Positions 1-11,708 of a DNA stretch of 64,000 bases are shown here, one piece after another. The notes beneath the pieces are model-generated. The model was given only the letters and a program-made list of their open reading frames with translations, ran no database searches and was not told where the DNA came from. Positions within the stretch are counted from its first letter, which is position 1, and each line of letters starts with the position of its first letter. Source of the DNA: Solimonas flava DSM 18980 (lineage in GTDB: Bacteria > Pseudomonadota > Gammaproteobacteria > Nevskiales > Nevskiaceae). The position numbers and the translations under genes were made by a program. The stretch spans positions 62,001 through 126,000 of the forward strand of contig NZ_AUFV01000012.1 of the NCBI RefSeq assembly GCF_000426685.1, in the 5' to 3' direction.

Positions 1-953
1 ACGTCGCCAAGGCGATCGGCAGCCGCGCGCCGGTACGCGTGCAGCGCACGCGCGAGGACGACATGCAGGCCGGCTACTACCGCCCGCTGTACGTGCACGG
101 CGTCAGGCTCGACCTCGACGCGCAGGGCCTGCCGGCGGCCTGGCAGCACACGATCGTCGGCCAGTCGATCGTCGCCGGCACGCCGTTCGCGATGATGATC
201 AAGGACGGCGTCGATCCGACCTCGGTCGAGGGCGCCGCCGAGCTGCCGTACGCGATCCCGAACCACGCGCTGACGCTGCATTCGACCAAGGTCGGCCTGC
301 CGGTGCTGTGGTGGCGTTCGGTCGGCAGCACCCACACCGCATACGTGGTCGAAACGCTGATCGACGAGATCGCCGAAGCCGCCGGGCGCGATCCGGTCGA
401 ACTGCGCCTGGCCCTGCTCAAGGACCGGCCGCGTCACGTCGCCGCGCTCAGGCTCGCCGCCGACAAGGCCGGCTGGGGCCAGCGCAAGCCGGCGGCCGGC
501 GTCGCGCGCGGCGTGGCGCTGCACGAGTCGTTCAACACGGTGGTCGCACAGATCGTCGACGTGCGCCTCGTCGACGGCCAGCCGAAGGTCGAGCGCGTGG
601 TGGTCGGCGTCGACTGCGGCACGGCGATCAACCCGGACGTGATCCGCGCGCAGATGGAGGGCGGCGTCGGCTTCGCGCTGGCGGCCGCGCTGTACGGCGC
701 TATCGACCTCGAACAAGGCGCGGCGCGGCAGAGCAACTTCAACGACTACCAGGTCCTGCGCATGCCGGCGATGCCGAAGGTCGAGGTGCACATCGTGCCG
801 AGCGCGGCGGCGCCGACCGGCGTCGGCGAGCCGGGTGTGCCGCCGCTCGCGCCGGCCGTCGCCAACGCGCTCTACCGCCTCACCGGCCAGCGCGTGCGCA
901 GCCTGCCGTTCGCGCGCCAGTCGCTGAGCGTCGCCGCGCAGGCCACCACGTAG
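1..953 (+). CDS. Molybdenum hydroxylase large subunit, C-terminal part (isoquinoline 1-oxidoreductase beta-like), partial
   Basis: Only the last 316 residues are visible; the frame is already open at base 3 and the true start lies before the window. The protein belongs to the xanthine dehydrogenase/aldehyde oxidase superfamily, in which this subunit binds the molybdopterin cofactor and hydroxylates N-heterocycles or aldehydes. The motif [13 protein letters not shown] is typical of the single-polypeptide IorB branch. Near the C-terminus, [17 protein letters not shown] carries the conserved glutamate that sits beside molybdenum. A partner [2Fe-2S] small subunit and a cytochrome would be expected upstream, outside the window. 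The substrate cannot be told from this fragment. The family call is secure; the IorB assignment is by motif only. Confidence 0.85.
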   Translation, partial: VAKAIGSRAPVRVQRTREDDMQAGYYRPLYVHGVRLDLDAQGLPAAWQHTIVGQSIVAGTPFAMMIKDGVDPTSVEGAAELPYAIPNHALTLHSTKVGLPVLWWRSVGSTHTAYVVETLIDEIAEAAGRDPVELRLALLKDRPRHVAALRLAADKAGWGQRKPAAGVARGVALHESFNTVVAQIVDVRLVDGQPKVERVVVGVDCGTAINPDVIRAQMEGGVGFALAAALYGAIDLEQGAARQSNFNDYQVLRMPAMPKVEVHIVPSAAAPTGVGEPGVPPLAPAVANALYRLTGQRVRSLPFARQSLSVAAQATT

Positions 954-972
954 CGCGGCGGTCGTGGGCAAA

Positions 973-1002
973 AAAGAAGGCGGCCCGCGGGCCGCCTTCT
1001 TT
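973..1002. terminator. Bidirectional rho-independent terminator
   Basis: This is a perfect 30-bp inverted repeat centred on GGCGGCCCGCGGGCCGCC. It is flanked by AAAGAA on one side and TTCTTT on the other, so each strand reads a stem followed by a short T run. It lies exactly between two convergent genes, the hydroxylase ending at 953 and the MFS gene ending at 1031. Confidence 0.85.
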
Positions 1003-1030
1003 CATTCCGCCTTTGGTTCCGGCGGAGTCT

Positions 1031-2209
1031 CTACGACGAACTCGACTCCAGCCGGTGCAGCGGCGGCGGCGTCAGACTGATCGCGAAGCTGAGCCACAGC
1101 AGCGGCAGCAGGCCGGCCGCCGCGAACGCGCCGCCGATGCCCCAGTGCCCGAGCGCGAAACCGCCGATCGTGCTGCCGGCGAATCCGCCGAGGAACTGGC
1201 TGCTCGCGTAGATGCCGAGCGCCGCGCCCTTGTGCTCGGGCGGCGCGCGGCGCGAAATCATCGACGGCAGCGTGCCCTCGAGGTAGTTGAAGGCGACGAA
1301 GAATGCCAGCAGCGTCAGGCACAGGCCCACCGCGACCGTGTGCAGCTCCGAGGCCGCGAGCAGCGCCACCGCCAGCAGCACGATCGCGCCGAGCAGCGTC
1401 GGCTTGAGCAGACCGGCGCTTTCGACGCGGCGGATCAGCGCGAACACCGGCAGCACCGACAGCAGCAGCACCGGCAGGTACAGCTCCCAGTGGCGCGCGG
1501 CCGGCAGGTGCAGGGTTTCCTCGATCGCGTGCGGCGCGGCGATGAACAGCGTCGTCATCATCGCGTGCAGCAGGAAGATGCCGCCGTCGAGACGCAGCAG
1601 CTGGGTGTCGGCCAGCGCGCGACGCAGGCTGCCCGGCTGGCTCGGCACACGCGGCACGGTCGGCACCGCGAGCAGGATGCCGGGCACCGCCAGCAGCGCC
1701 AGCGCGCCGGTCAGCGTGAAGATGCCGTCGACCCCGATCCAGCCGCTGAGCACCGGCCCAAGCACCAGCGCGACGATGAACGACAGGCCCATGCCGGCGC
1801 CCATGATCGCCATCGCCTGCGTGCGCACCTGCGGCCGCGTGCTGTCGGCGAGCAGCGCCGACAGTGCGCCGGAGATCGCCCCCGCACCCTGCAGCGCACG
1901 GCCGACGAGAATCCAGTGGATCTCCTGCGCGTGACCGGCGACGAAGCTGCCGAACGCGAACAGCAGCAGGCCGAGCACGATCACCGGCTTGCGGCCGACG
2001 CGGTCGGACAGCATGCCGAACGGAATCTGCAGGACGGCCTGCACGAGGCCGTACAGGCCGATCGCCAGACCGACCTGCGCCGGCGTCGCGCCGCCGGGCA
2101 GATCGCGGGCGTAGAGCGCGAATACCGGCAGGATCATGAACATGCCGAACATGCGCAGGGCTTGCAGCAGAGACAGCGCGGCGGTGGCGCGCCATTCAAA
2201 ACGATTCAT
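1031..2209 (-). CDS. MFS transporter, YajR-like
   Basis: A 392-residue major facilitator with about twelve hydrophobic segments. The N-terminus (LRMFGMFMILPVFALYA) and the loop GMLSDRVGRKPVIV, the MFS motif A between helices 2 and 3, match the YajR branch of drug:proton antiporters. E. coli YajR is about 60 residues longer because of a C-terminal cytoplasmic ferredoxin-like (YAM) domain; this protein ends shortly after the last helix and lacks it. The start is the ATG at 2209. It is a single gene, convergent with the upstream hydroxylase across a strong terminator. The substrate is unknown. An overlapping long frame ending at 1002 is a shadow without membrane character. Confidence 0.85.
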   Translation of the reverse strand: MNRFEWRATAALSLLQALRMFGMFMILPVFALYARDLPGGATPAQVGLAIGLYGLVQAVLQIPFGMLSDRVGRKPVIVLGLLLFAFGSFVAGHAQEIHWILVGRALQGAGAISGALSALLADSTRPQVRTQAMAIMGAGMGLSFIVALVLGPVLSGWIGVDGIFTLTGALALLAVPGILLAVPTVPRVPSQPGSLRRALADTQLLRLDGGIFLLHAMMTTLFIAAPHAIEETLHLPAARHWELYLPVLLLSVLPVFALIRRVESAGLLKPTLLGAIVLLAVALLAASELHTVAVGLCLTLLAFFVAFNYLEGTLPSMISRRAPPEHKGAALGIYASSQFLGGFAGSTIGGFALGHWGIGGAFAAAGLLPLLWLSFAISLTPPPLHRLESSSS

Positions 2210-2392
2210 GAGCTTTCGCTGCGGTAACGGAAAACGACGGAGAGCATGATCCGCGCCAGCGCCGGCGAACCGGTGCGGCGCAGGCTCATGGCCGGCGGCG
2301 GCGCTGCCCTGGCCTCACCGCGTCGTGAGACCGGCCGGGACCCGCCCGGCAGGCGCTCATGTTACCGCGTCGCGCCGCGAACCGGCGCGGGC

Positions 2393-2779
2393 TCAGCCGC
2401 CGGAACGACAGACCGCGATCGCCGCCTGCGGTTCCGGGCGCAGCCACAGCCAGACGGCGACCGTCGCCATGATGGCCGTCGCCAGTTCGGCGATCCACAG
2501 CTGCGGCGCGGTGGCGAACAGGATCGCCGCGCTCAGCGACATCATCGCCGTCGCGCTCCACTTGGCGCGGCGGCTGACGGCGCCGGTCTGCCGCCAGTTG
2601 CGCAGCATCGGGCCGAAGCGCGGATGGTTCTCCAGCCAGTCGTGGAAACGCGGCGAACTGCGCGCCGCCGCCCAGCCGGCGATCAGCACGAACACCGTCG
2701 TCGGCAGACCCGGCACGAAGATGCCGACGATACCGAGCGCGAGGCTGAGGAACGCGAGAGCGAGCAAGGCGTAGCGCAT
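2393..2779 (-). CDS. DUF454 (YbaN-type) inner-membrane protein
   Basis: A 128-residue protein with a hydrophobic N-terminus ([20 protein letters not shown]), then the family signature [23 protein letters not shown], and two further hydrophobic stretches near residues 78-112. Length and motif order fit the YbaN/DUF454 family, which is widespread and has no established function. It is transcribed away from uvrA, and the two genes share a 151-bp spacer. No signal cleavage site is evident, so it is probably an integral inner-membrane protein with three or four helices. Confidence 0.85.
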   Translation of the reverse strand: MRYALLALAFLSLALGIVGIFVPGLPTTVFVLIAGWAAARSSPRFHDWLENHPRFGPMLRNWRQTGAVSRRAKWSATAMMSLSAAILFATAPQLWIAELATAIMATVAVWLWLRPEPQAAIAVCRSGG

Positions 2780-2870
2780 GAAGAACTGCTGTCAGGACGA
2801 TGGCGGCAGCTTAGCGGCTGGCGATGGCGCGGCGCTGCGATTCTGCCGCGCTTTTCGACGAACGGCGCTC

Positions 2871-2899
2871 TTTAATACGCCGACTGCCGCCCCTATAGT
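2871..2899 (+). promoter_or_regulatory. Candidate sigma-70 promoter of uvrA
   Basis: TTTAAT at 2871-2876 and TATAGT at 2894-2899 are separated by 17 bp and end 31 bp before the uvrA start. The -10 is good and the -35 is weak. This short AT-rich patch stands out in a very GC-rich spacer. No LexA-type palindrome (CTG-N10-CAG) was recognised nearby. Confidence 0.4.
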
Positions 2900-2930
2900 G
2901 GAGCGTTCCGACTCCCCGCTTCTCCCCCCG

Positions 2931-5768
<2,838 letters not shown>

Positions 5769-5964
5769 GCGAACCTTGAACTGCCCGGGACGTCATGGCG
5801 ATCACAGCGCAGCCATCTAGTGTGCGGCCCGATCCGGCCACGCCGCCGGAAGGCTGCGCCACCATGCGCCTCGCCCGTCATACCGACCGCGGAATGATGG
5901 ACATCGCTGAGCCGTCGACCGCGCCAACGACGCGCTCCGCAACGCGGCAATAGCCTCCACGCGC

Positions 5965-6675
5965 ATGGACGACACCCACATCCGCCTCGCCGACTTCCGC
6001 TCCGCCGTGTTCTTCATCGGCGCCGGCATGTCGGCCGAGAGCGGTGTGCCGACCTATCGCGGCCGCGGCGGCATCTGGGCGCAGTACGACTACGGCGAGT
6101 ACGCCTGCCAGCGCGCGTTCGATCGCGATCCGCAGAATGTGCTCGATTTCCACGAGCTGCGCCGCCAGACGGTGCTCGGCTGCCAGCCGCATGCCGGCCA
6201 TCACGCGCTCGCGGCGCTGCAGGCCGCGCATCCGCAGCTGCACGTCGTCACGCAGAACATCGACGGCCTGCTGCAGCGCGCCGGCGTGCAGGTCGCCGCC
6301 GAGCTGCACGGCTCGCTGTGGCGCGTGCGCTGCGCGCGGCACGGCGTGCGCGAGGATCTCGCGGCGGCGACGTACGCGACGCGCGCCTGCCCTGACTGCG
6401 GCGCGCCGCTGCGGCCGGACATCACCTGGTTCGAGGATCCGATCGACGAGGATGTGTTCACGCGCGCCGGCGAGCGGATCGCGCAGTGCGAGCTGTTCGT
6501 CGCGGTCGGCACCTCGGCCGTCGTCTATCCGGCCGCGAGCTTCATTCCGCTCGCGCAGCGCCATGGCGCCATGATGGTCGAGATCAACCCGGAAACGACC
6601 GAAGCATCGAGCCTGTTCATGCGCACGCTGCGCGTGCCGGCGAGCGCGGCGCTGTCACAGCACTTCAGCGCCTGA
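5965..6675 (+). CDS. Sirtuin-family NAD-dependent protein deacylase
   Basis: A 236-residue Sir2 protein that would remove acyl groups from protein lysines using NAD. Seen: GAGMSAESG (19-27) and TQNID (96-100) for NAD binding, catalytic His115 in ELHGS, and a zinc site with Cys142/Cys145. The first zinc pair is C123-x2-H126 rather than the usual C-x2-C. At the place where CobB/SIRT5 have Tyr-x2-Arg for succinyl-lysine, this protein has His63-x2-Arg66. Both changes suggest altered acyl preference; that is inference. The start is the ATG at 5965. The gene is convergent with, and overlaps by 11 bp, the LysR gene downstream. Confidence 0.9.
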   Translation: MDDTHIRLADFRSAVFFIGAGMSAESGVPTYRGRGGIWAQYDYGEYACQRAFDRDPQNVLDFHELRRQTVLGCQPHAGHHALAALQAAHPQLHVVTQNIDGLLQRAGVQVAAELHGSLWRVRCARHGVREDLAAATYATRACPDCGAPLRPDITWFEDPIDEDVFTRAGERIAQCELFVAVGTSAVVYPAASFIPLAQRHGAMMVEINPETTEASSLFMRTLRVPASAALSQHFSA

Positions 6676-7567
6676 GGCGCGCCGGCACGACGCCGGGCGC
6701 CAGCGCGTCGAGCAGCGCACGCAGGCCGGCGCCGACGTAGGCGTCGCGCCGCAGCACCACCATCAGCGGCCGGCGCAGGTCGAGAAACGGCGCCGGCAAT
6801 TCGACGAGATCGCCGCGGCGCAGCGCGTCGCCGACCACCAGCCGCGACATGCAGCCGAGCCCGGCGCCGGCCGCCACCGCGCGCACCACGGCCTGCGGCG
6901 CGCCGAGTTCCAGCGCGACATCCGGCACGAAGCCGGCGAGCTGGGCGGCGTGCTCGAACATCTCGCGCGTGCCGGAGCCGCGCTCGCGCATGATCCAGCG
7001 CGCCGCCGCGAAACGTTTGACGGTCGGGCGCTGTGCGACGAGCGGATGTGAGGGCGCGGCGACGACGATCATCGCGTCGTCGCTCCAGCGGTGCGCGACG
7101 ACGTCGGCGCGATGCACGCTGCCCTCGACGAAGCCGGCGACCGCGCGCAGCGAAGCAACCTCGTCGACCACCGTCTCGGTGTTCATCACCGCCAGCTCGA
7201 TGCGCGCGTCCGGCTGCGCCTGCAGATAGGCGGCGAGCCGCTCCGGCAGCAGATAGCCGCCGACCGTGCGCGACGCCGCGATGCGCAGCGTCGGCGCCAC
7301 GACCGTGGTGCCGCGCAGCGTGGCTTCGATCGTCGAGGCGCGTTCGAGCAGTTCGGCGGCCTGCGCGCGCAGCTGCTCGCCGCGCTCGTTGAGCAGCAGG
7401 CGACGGCCGATGCGCGCGAACAGCGCGCCGTCGAGCGCCAGTTCCAGCTCGGCGAGCGCCTGGCTCGCCGCCGACTGCGACAGGTTCACCGCCTGCGCGG
7501 CGGCGGTGACGCTGCCGAGCCGGCAGACCGCGTCGAATACTTCGAGCTGGCGCAGGCTGATGCGCAT
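6665..7567 (-). CDS. LysR-family transcriptional regulator (YeiE-like)
   Basis: A 300-residue LTTR. The winged helix-turn-helix lies at residues 1-60 (LEVFDAVCRLGSVTAAAQ, LSQSAASQALAELE) and is followed by a linker helix and a two-lobed effector domain with the characteristic APTLRIAASRTVGGYLLP start. It is divergent from the YeiH-type transporter gene at 7681, the same arrangement as yeiE-yeiH in enterobacteria, so it most likely controls that transporter and itself from the 113-bp spacer. The co-inducer is unknown. Its 3' end overlaps the sirtuin gene on the other strand. Confidence 0.9.
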   Translation of the reverse strand: MRISLRQLEVFDAVCRLGSVTAAAQAVNLSQSAASQALAELELALDGALFARIGRRLLLNERGEQLRAQAAELLERASTIEATLRGTTVVAPTLRIAASRTVGGYLLPERLAAYLQAQPDARIELAVMNTETVVDEVASLRAVAGFVEGSVHRADVVAHRWSDDAMIVVAAPSHPLVAQRPTVKRFAAARWIMRERGSGTREMFEHAAQLAGFVPDVALELGAPQAVVRAVAAGAGLGCMSRLVVGDALRRGDLVELPAPFLDLRRPLMVVLRRDAYVGAGLRALLDALAPGVVPARLRR

Positions 7568-7603
7568 CGAGCTCGCCTCTCTTATCCAGAAAACCGATTC
7601 ATC

Positions 7604-7614
7604 TTATACGATAA
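7604..7614. promoter_or_regulatory. Candidate LTTR binding half-sites in the lysR/yeiH spacer
   Basis: TTAT-ACG-ATAA is an interrupted palindrome inside an AT-rich patch (about 7580-7635) between divergent genes, 47 bp from the lysR start and 67 bp from yeiH. LTTR sites are usually T-N11-A with dyad symmetry, and this patch fits that style. The call rests on position and symmetry only. Confidence 0.35.
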
Positions 7615-7680
7615 ATCCGTTGGATCGATTGATATCCGCGCCTTAGCCTGCATCCGTTCTCCTCGCCCGCAGGCCGCGCC

Positions 7681-8718
7681 ATGATCCATCACGAACGTCC
7701 CCGCTCGCCGTCCGCCGCGCTGCGCGCGACGCTGCCGGGCCTGCTGATCGTCGCCGCAATCGCCGCCGCCGCCATCGTCCTCGACCGCCTGCCCGGCCTC
7801 GCTTCGTCGGGCATCGGCGCACTGACGGTGGCGATCGCGCTCGGCATGCTCGCCGCGCATCTGGTGCCGGCCGCGGTGCACGCACGCGCCGGCGGCGGCG
7901 CCGCGTTCGCACAGCGCACGCTGCTGCGCGCCGGCGTCGCGCTCTACGGCCTGCGCCTGACCTGGCACGACGTCGCCGCCTGCGGCGTGCGCGGCTTCGC
8001 GGCCGACGTGACGATGATCGCGCTGGTGCTGGCGACGGCCTGGTGGGTCGGCACGCGCTGGCTGAAGCTCGATCGCGACACCGCGCTGCTGGTCGGCATG
8101 GGCAGCGCGGTCTGCGGCGCCGCCGCGGTGATGGCGACCGAACCGGTACTGCGCGCGCCGCCGCACAAGGTGGCGATCGCGGTCGCCACCGTCACCGTGT
8201 TCGGCTCCTGCGCGGTGTTCCTCTACCCGGCGCTCTATCCGCTGCTCGGCTTCGACCCGCAGCAGTACGGCATGTTCGTCGGCTCGACCGTGCACGAGGT
8301 CGCGCAGGTCGTTGCCGCCGGCAAGGCGGTCAGCGCCGCCGCCGGCGACGAGGCGGTGATCGTCAAGCTGATGCGCGTCGCCCTGCTCGCGCCGCTGCTC
8401 GTGCTGCTCGCGCGGCGCTGCCCGGACGGCGCCGCCACGCAGGGCCGGCGCACGCCGCCGGTGCCGGGCTTCGTGCTCGGTTTCGTCGCGCTGGTCGTCG
8501 TGCACTCGCTGGGCCTGCTGCCGGCCGGACTCGAAGCGGCGCTGCTGCAGCTCGACGCGCTGCTGCTGGCGCTGGCGATGGCCGCGCTCGGCTGGTCGGC
8601 ACGCCTGAGCATGCTGCGCGCCGCCGGCCCGCGGCCGCTGCTGCTCGGCGCGATCCTGTTCGCGGTACTCGGCGTCGGCGGCTACGCCGTCAACCGCGCG
8701 CTGGCACTGCTGACCTGA
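7681..8718 (+). CDS. yeiH: YeiH/UPF0324-family putative sulfate exporter
   Basis: A 345-residue membrane protein with about ten hydrophobic helices and the family motifs LLVGMGSAVCGAAAVMA and FVGSTVHEVAQVVAAG. Family members are annotated as putative sulfate (or anion) exporters; the substrate is not proven. The start is the ATG at 7681. Control by the divergent LysR gene is likely. The last 37 bp overlap the 3' end of the convergent yheT-type gene. Confidence 0.88.
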   Translation: MIHHERPRSPSAALRATLPGLLIVAAIAAAAIVLDRLPGLASSGIGALTVAIALGMLAAHLVPAAVHARAGGGAAFAQRTLLRAGVALYGLRLTWHDVAACGVRGFAADVTMIALVLATAWWVGTRWLKLDRDTALLVGMGSAVCGAAAVMATEPVLRAPPHKVAIAVATVTVFGSCAVFLYPALYPLLGFDPQQYGMFVGSTVHEVAQVVAAGKAVSAAAGDEAVIVKLMRVALLAPLLVLLARRCPDGAATQGRRTPPVPGFVLGFVALVVVHSLGLLPAGLEAALLQLDALLLALAMAALGWSARLSMLRAAGPRPLLLGAILFAVLGVGGYAVNRALALLT

Positions 8719-9719
8719 GCCGGCATGGTCTGGTCGAGCCAGGCGGCGATGCGCTGCTCGAGCCAGTACGAGAAGCCGCCGTCCGGGCCGGCGGCGACGA
8801 AGCCGACATGACCGCCACGCCGCGACAGCTCCAGCGTCACCGGTGGCGCGAGCTGCTCGGCGCTGGGCAGGATCGAGCGCACCATGAACGGATCGTCGAT
8901 GGCATTGATCACCAGCGTCGGCCGCGCGATCGTGCCGAGAAAGTGTCCGCAGGAGCAGCGCTCGTAGTAGTCGCGCGCGTTGGCGAAGCCGTTGAGCGGC
9001 GCCGTATAGGCGTCGTCGAATTCGACGAAGTCGCGGGCGCGCAGCACGGCGCCGACGTCGACGCCGGCCGCCGCGAGCAGATCGCGCTTGCGCCCGACCA
9101 TCGCCCGCAGATCGCGGATCAGGCGCGCCTGATAGACGCGCGCGAAGCCGCTGCGCAGCTTGTGCGCGCAAGGTTCGAGCAGGAACGGCGCGCTGGCCGC
9201 GACCGCGGCCTCGACCGGCGCGTCGGCGCCGGCCTCGCCCATCGCCTTGAGCACGACATTGGCGCCGAGCGACCAGCCGACCGCGGCGATGCGCACCGCC
9301 GGATCGCGCTCGCGCAGGCCCTGCCAGAACAGGCGCAGGTCGGCGGTGTCGCCGTGGTGGTAGCTGCGCGCGACGCGATTCGGGGTGTCAGCGCCGCCGC
9401 GCAATTCGAGCGCGGCGACGCGCCAGCCCGCGTCGCTCAGCAGGCGCGCGAGTCCGCGCAGGTATTTGGAATCGAAGCCGCCGGTCAGGCCGTGCACGAG
9501 CACGGCGACGCGTCCGCCGGCCTGCGCCGCGCCGGTCCAGCCGACGCGCACGAAATCGCCGTCCGGCAGCTCCAGCGTCTCGATCTCGAAATCGACCAGC
9601 GGCGGCGGACGCAGCAGCGTCGGCAGCAGGGTTTGCGCGTGCGGGCCGCGCAGCCAGGGATGCGGACGAAATTCGCTGCGGAGGATGCGGCCGTGCGCGG
9701 CCGCGACGGGAGCGTTCAT
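8682..9719 (-). CDS. YheT-type alpha/beta hydrolase
   Basis: A 345-residue hydrolase of the YheT/ABHD1-3 group. Seen: HPWLRGPHAQTLLPT near the N-terminus, a family marker; the oxyanion segment VLVHGLTGGFDSKYLRG; nucleophile motif GWSLGANVVLK (serine in GxSxG-type context); acid in INAIDDPF; and catalytic His in RRGGHVGF. It acts on small esters or lipids, with no fixed substrate known for bacterial members. Its stop lies inside the end of yeiH on the other strand, a 37-bp convergent overlap. Confidence 0.88.
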   Translation of the reverse strand: MNAPVAAAHGRILRSEFRPHPWLRGPHAQTLLPTLLRPPPLVDFEIETLELPDGDFVRVGWTGAAQAGGRVAVLVHGLTGGFDSKYLRGLARLLSDAGWRVAALELRGGADTPNRVARSYHHGDTADLRLFWQGLRERDPAVRIAAVGWSLGANVVLKAMGEAGADAPVEAAVAASAPFLLEPCAHKLRSGFARVYQARLIRDLRAMVGRKRDLLAAAGVDVGAVLRARDFVEFDDAYTAPLNGFANARDYYERCSCGHFLGTIARPTLVINAIDDPFMVRSILPSAEQLAPPVTLELSRRGGHVGFVAAGPDGGFSYWLEQRIAAWLDQTMPAQVSSASARLTA

Positions 9720-9815
9720 GGCGCCATTATGCCGGCGCCGGCGCGCACATCAGGTCAGCCGGGACGGGTGGCGCGAGGCGAACGACGGCGGGGCCGGTTC
9801 GCGGAGGCGGAACGA

Positions 9816-9869
9816 CCGGCGGGCCGTCAGGGCCCGCCGGCGATGGCGCGGCGCGCGACGCGCCGCGCC
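9816..9869 (-). terminator. Two tandem hairpins downstream of the HiPIP gene
   Basis: A 10-bp perfect stem (CCGGCGGGCC, 5-nt loop, 9816-9840) lies next to an 11-bp perfect stem (GGCGCGGCGCG, 3-nt loop, 9845-9869). Both follow the stop of the minus-strand HiPIP gene. Neither has a good T run on the minus strand, so they may act as 3' stability structures or weak terminators. Confidence 0.5.
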
Positions 9870-9879
9870 GTTTCCAGCT

Positions 9880-10209
9880 TCAGGCCTTGGCGGCCCAGGC
9901 GGCGCACCAGCCCTTGCCGGCGACCAGACGTCCGCCGAAAGCGCCGCACGGTGCGTAGTCACCCTTGGCGGCAGCGGTCTGGTACAGCGCGCAGTTCGCG
10001 CAGTGGCTGCCTTTCTTGAAGGTCGGCGCCTTGGCCGGATCGACCTTGGTGGCGTCTTCCGTGTAGTTCAGCGCCTTGGCGGTCGGATCGCTCAGCGACA
10101 GCTTTTCCTGCGCGACGGCCGGCATCGCGAACAGGCCGCCGGCAGCAACGGCGGCCGCCGACGTGGCGGCGGTCTTCAGGAAATGGCGGCGATCGAGGGT
10201 GTGCTTCAT
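9880..10209 (-). CDS. High-potential iron-sulfur protein (HiPIP)
   Basis: A 109-residue periplasmic electron carrier. The N-terminus has a Tat signal (DRRHFLK, arginines 7-8, then an Ala-rich hydrophobic stretch ending AVAQ). The mature part has exactly four cysteines, at 70, 73, 88 and 102, in the HiPIP pattern C-x2-C-x14-C-x13-C that holds one [4Fe-4S](3+/2+) cluster. HiPIPs shuttle electrons between bc1-type complexes and cytochrome oxidases or photosynthetic centres; Tat export fits a cluster assembled in the cytoplasm. It is probably a single gene; the neighbouring sensor kinase lies 128 bp upstream on the same strand. Confidence 0.95.
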   Translation of the reverse strand: MKHTLDRRHFLKTAATSAAAVAAGGLFAMPAVAQEKLSLSDPTAKALNYTEDATKVDPAKAPTFKKGSHCANCALYQTAAAKGDYAPCGAFGGRLVAGKGWCAAWAAKA

Positions 10210-10337
10210 GACCCGTCTCCTCGGGGTGGGAGCCCCAGAACGTGGTGGTGGTTGAACAAGGGGACCGATGATGCCGGAGCGCGCGGCGCCCTGGCGGAAG
10301 CGTTCTCATTTTTCTTTGCGCAGGCGCAGACACTCGC

Positions 10338-11708
10338 TCAGGCCGGACGCGCAAGGGTGAAGCCGATGGTGTTGATGCCGTCGCGGCTGCGCGCAAAGAC
10401 CGTGCCGCCGTGCATCGTCGCCACCGCCTTGACGATCGCCAGGCCCAAACCGTGATTGGCGCCGCCGCTGCCGCGCGAAGGGTCGACGCGATAGAAACGG
10501 TCGAACAGGCGCCCGAGGTGCTCCCCCGGGATCGGCTCGCCCGGGTTGGCGACCGCGACCTGCACCGCCTGCTCGCGCGGCTCGATCAGCACGCGGATTT
10601 CGGCGCCCGGCGCCGAGTACTGCACGGCGTTCTGCAGCAGGTTGGTGATCGCGCGGCGGAACAGCGAGGTCTCGATGCCGGCGCGCGCATCCCCTTCGAC
10701 TTCCACGCGCATGCCGGCCTCATCGAGCACCACGTCCATGAACTCGACGGCCTTGCCGACTTCCTCGGCCAGCGACACGCTGGCGCGCGTCTCGGCCTGC
10801 GCACCCTGATCGACGCGGGCGAGGAACAGCATGTCGTTGATGATCGCGCGCAGGCGGTCCAGCTCCTCGAGGTTGGACTGCAGCACGTCTTCCAGCTCCT
10901 CGGGCGCACGCTTCTTGGCGAGCGCGACTTCGGTCTGGCCGATCAGATTGGTCAGCGGCGTGCGCAGCTCGTGCGCGACGTCGGCGTTGAAGGCCTGCAG
11001 CTGCATGTAGGCGCGCTCCAGGCGATCGAGCGCGCCGTTGAACGAAGCCGCCAGCTCCGACAGCTCGCGCGGCAGCGGCTCCAGCACGAGACGCTGCGAG
11101 AGGTGCTGCGGACTCAGATGCTGCGCCTCGCGCGACAGGCGGTCGAGCGGCGCCAGACCGAGGCGCGCGACCCAGTGCCCGAGCAGCGCCGCGAGCGCGA
11201 CGCCGAGCGCCGAGATCAGCGCCAGCGCGATCGCGAAGGTGCGCTCGGTGTGCAGGTACGGCGAGGCGTCGATGGCGACGATGAAGCGCACGTCGGGGCG
11301 CTCGCCGCTGGCCGCGATCGTGCGCGCGAAGCTGCGCAGCGGCGCGCGGTGGCCGCTCAGTTCGAGGCGGCTGAAGCCGTCCGGCACCGAAGGATGCAGG
11401 CTGTCGAGGCGGCCGAGATCGCCGAAGCGGAAGCGCGGGTCCGCGCTCTGCGCCCAGAACTGCGTGCTGTCGTCGCCCGGCGACAGGCCGGCCAGACGGC
11501 CGGTCACGAACTCCCACTTGGCGTAGGTCGTGCAGTGCTCGATCAGCTGCTCGCCGAGGCCGAACTTGGTCGACAGCTCGTTGAGCTGCTGACGCTCCAG
11601 CTCGGTGCGCAGCACCTGGTACAGGGCGACGCCGACCAGCGCAAAGATCAGCACGGCGACGGTCGCGAACATCAGCGACAGGCGCCGCGCGATCGACGTC
11701 GATGTCAC
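10338..11708 (-). CDS. Sensor histidine kinase, heavy-metal (CusS/IrlS) type
   Basis: A 456-residue membrane kinase. TM1 is at about 12-33, a periplasmic sensor loop at 34-157 and TM2 at 158-180, then HAMP (about 181-235) and HisKA with phospho-acceptor His246 in [11 protein letters not shown]. The ATPase has N-box [10 protein letters not shown] (Asn360) and a G2 box around [10 protein letters not shown]. The loop is not obviously metal-binding, so the stimulus is open. Its start overlaps the regulator stop by 4 nt (ATGA), so the two are translationally coupled. Confidence 0.93.
   Translation of the reverse strand: MTSTSIARRLSLMFATVAVLIFALVGVALYQVLRTELERQQLNELSTKFGLGEQLIEHCTTYAKWEFVTGRLAGLSPGDDSTQFWAQSADPRFRFGDLGRLDSLHPSVPDGFSRLELSGHRAPLRSFARTIAASGERPDVRFIVAIDASPYLHTERTFAIALALISALGVALAALLGHWVARLGLAPLDRLSREAQHLSPQHLSQRLVLEPLPRELSELAASFNGALDRLERAYMQLQAFNADVAHELRTPLTNLIGQTEVALAKKRAPEELEDVLQSNLEELDRLRAIINDMLFLARVDQGAQAETRASVSLAEEVGKAVEFMDVVLDEAGMRVEVEGDARAGIETSLFRRAITNLLQNAVQYSAPGAEIRVLIEPREQAVQVAVANPGEPIPGEHLGRLFDRFYRVDPSRGSGGANHGLGLAIVKAVATMHGGTVFARSRDGINTIGFTLARPA

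Noticed and set aside
308-2227. A plus-strand open frame of 639 codons over the hydroxylase end and the MFS gene
   Set aside because: It crosses a terminator and two real genes and is highly repetitive in Arg/Gln, typical of a shadow frame.
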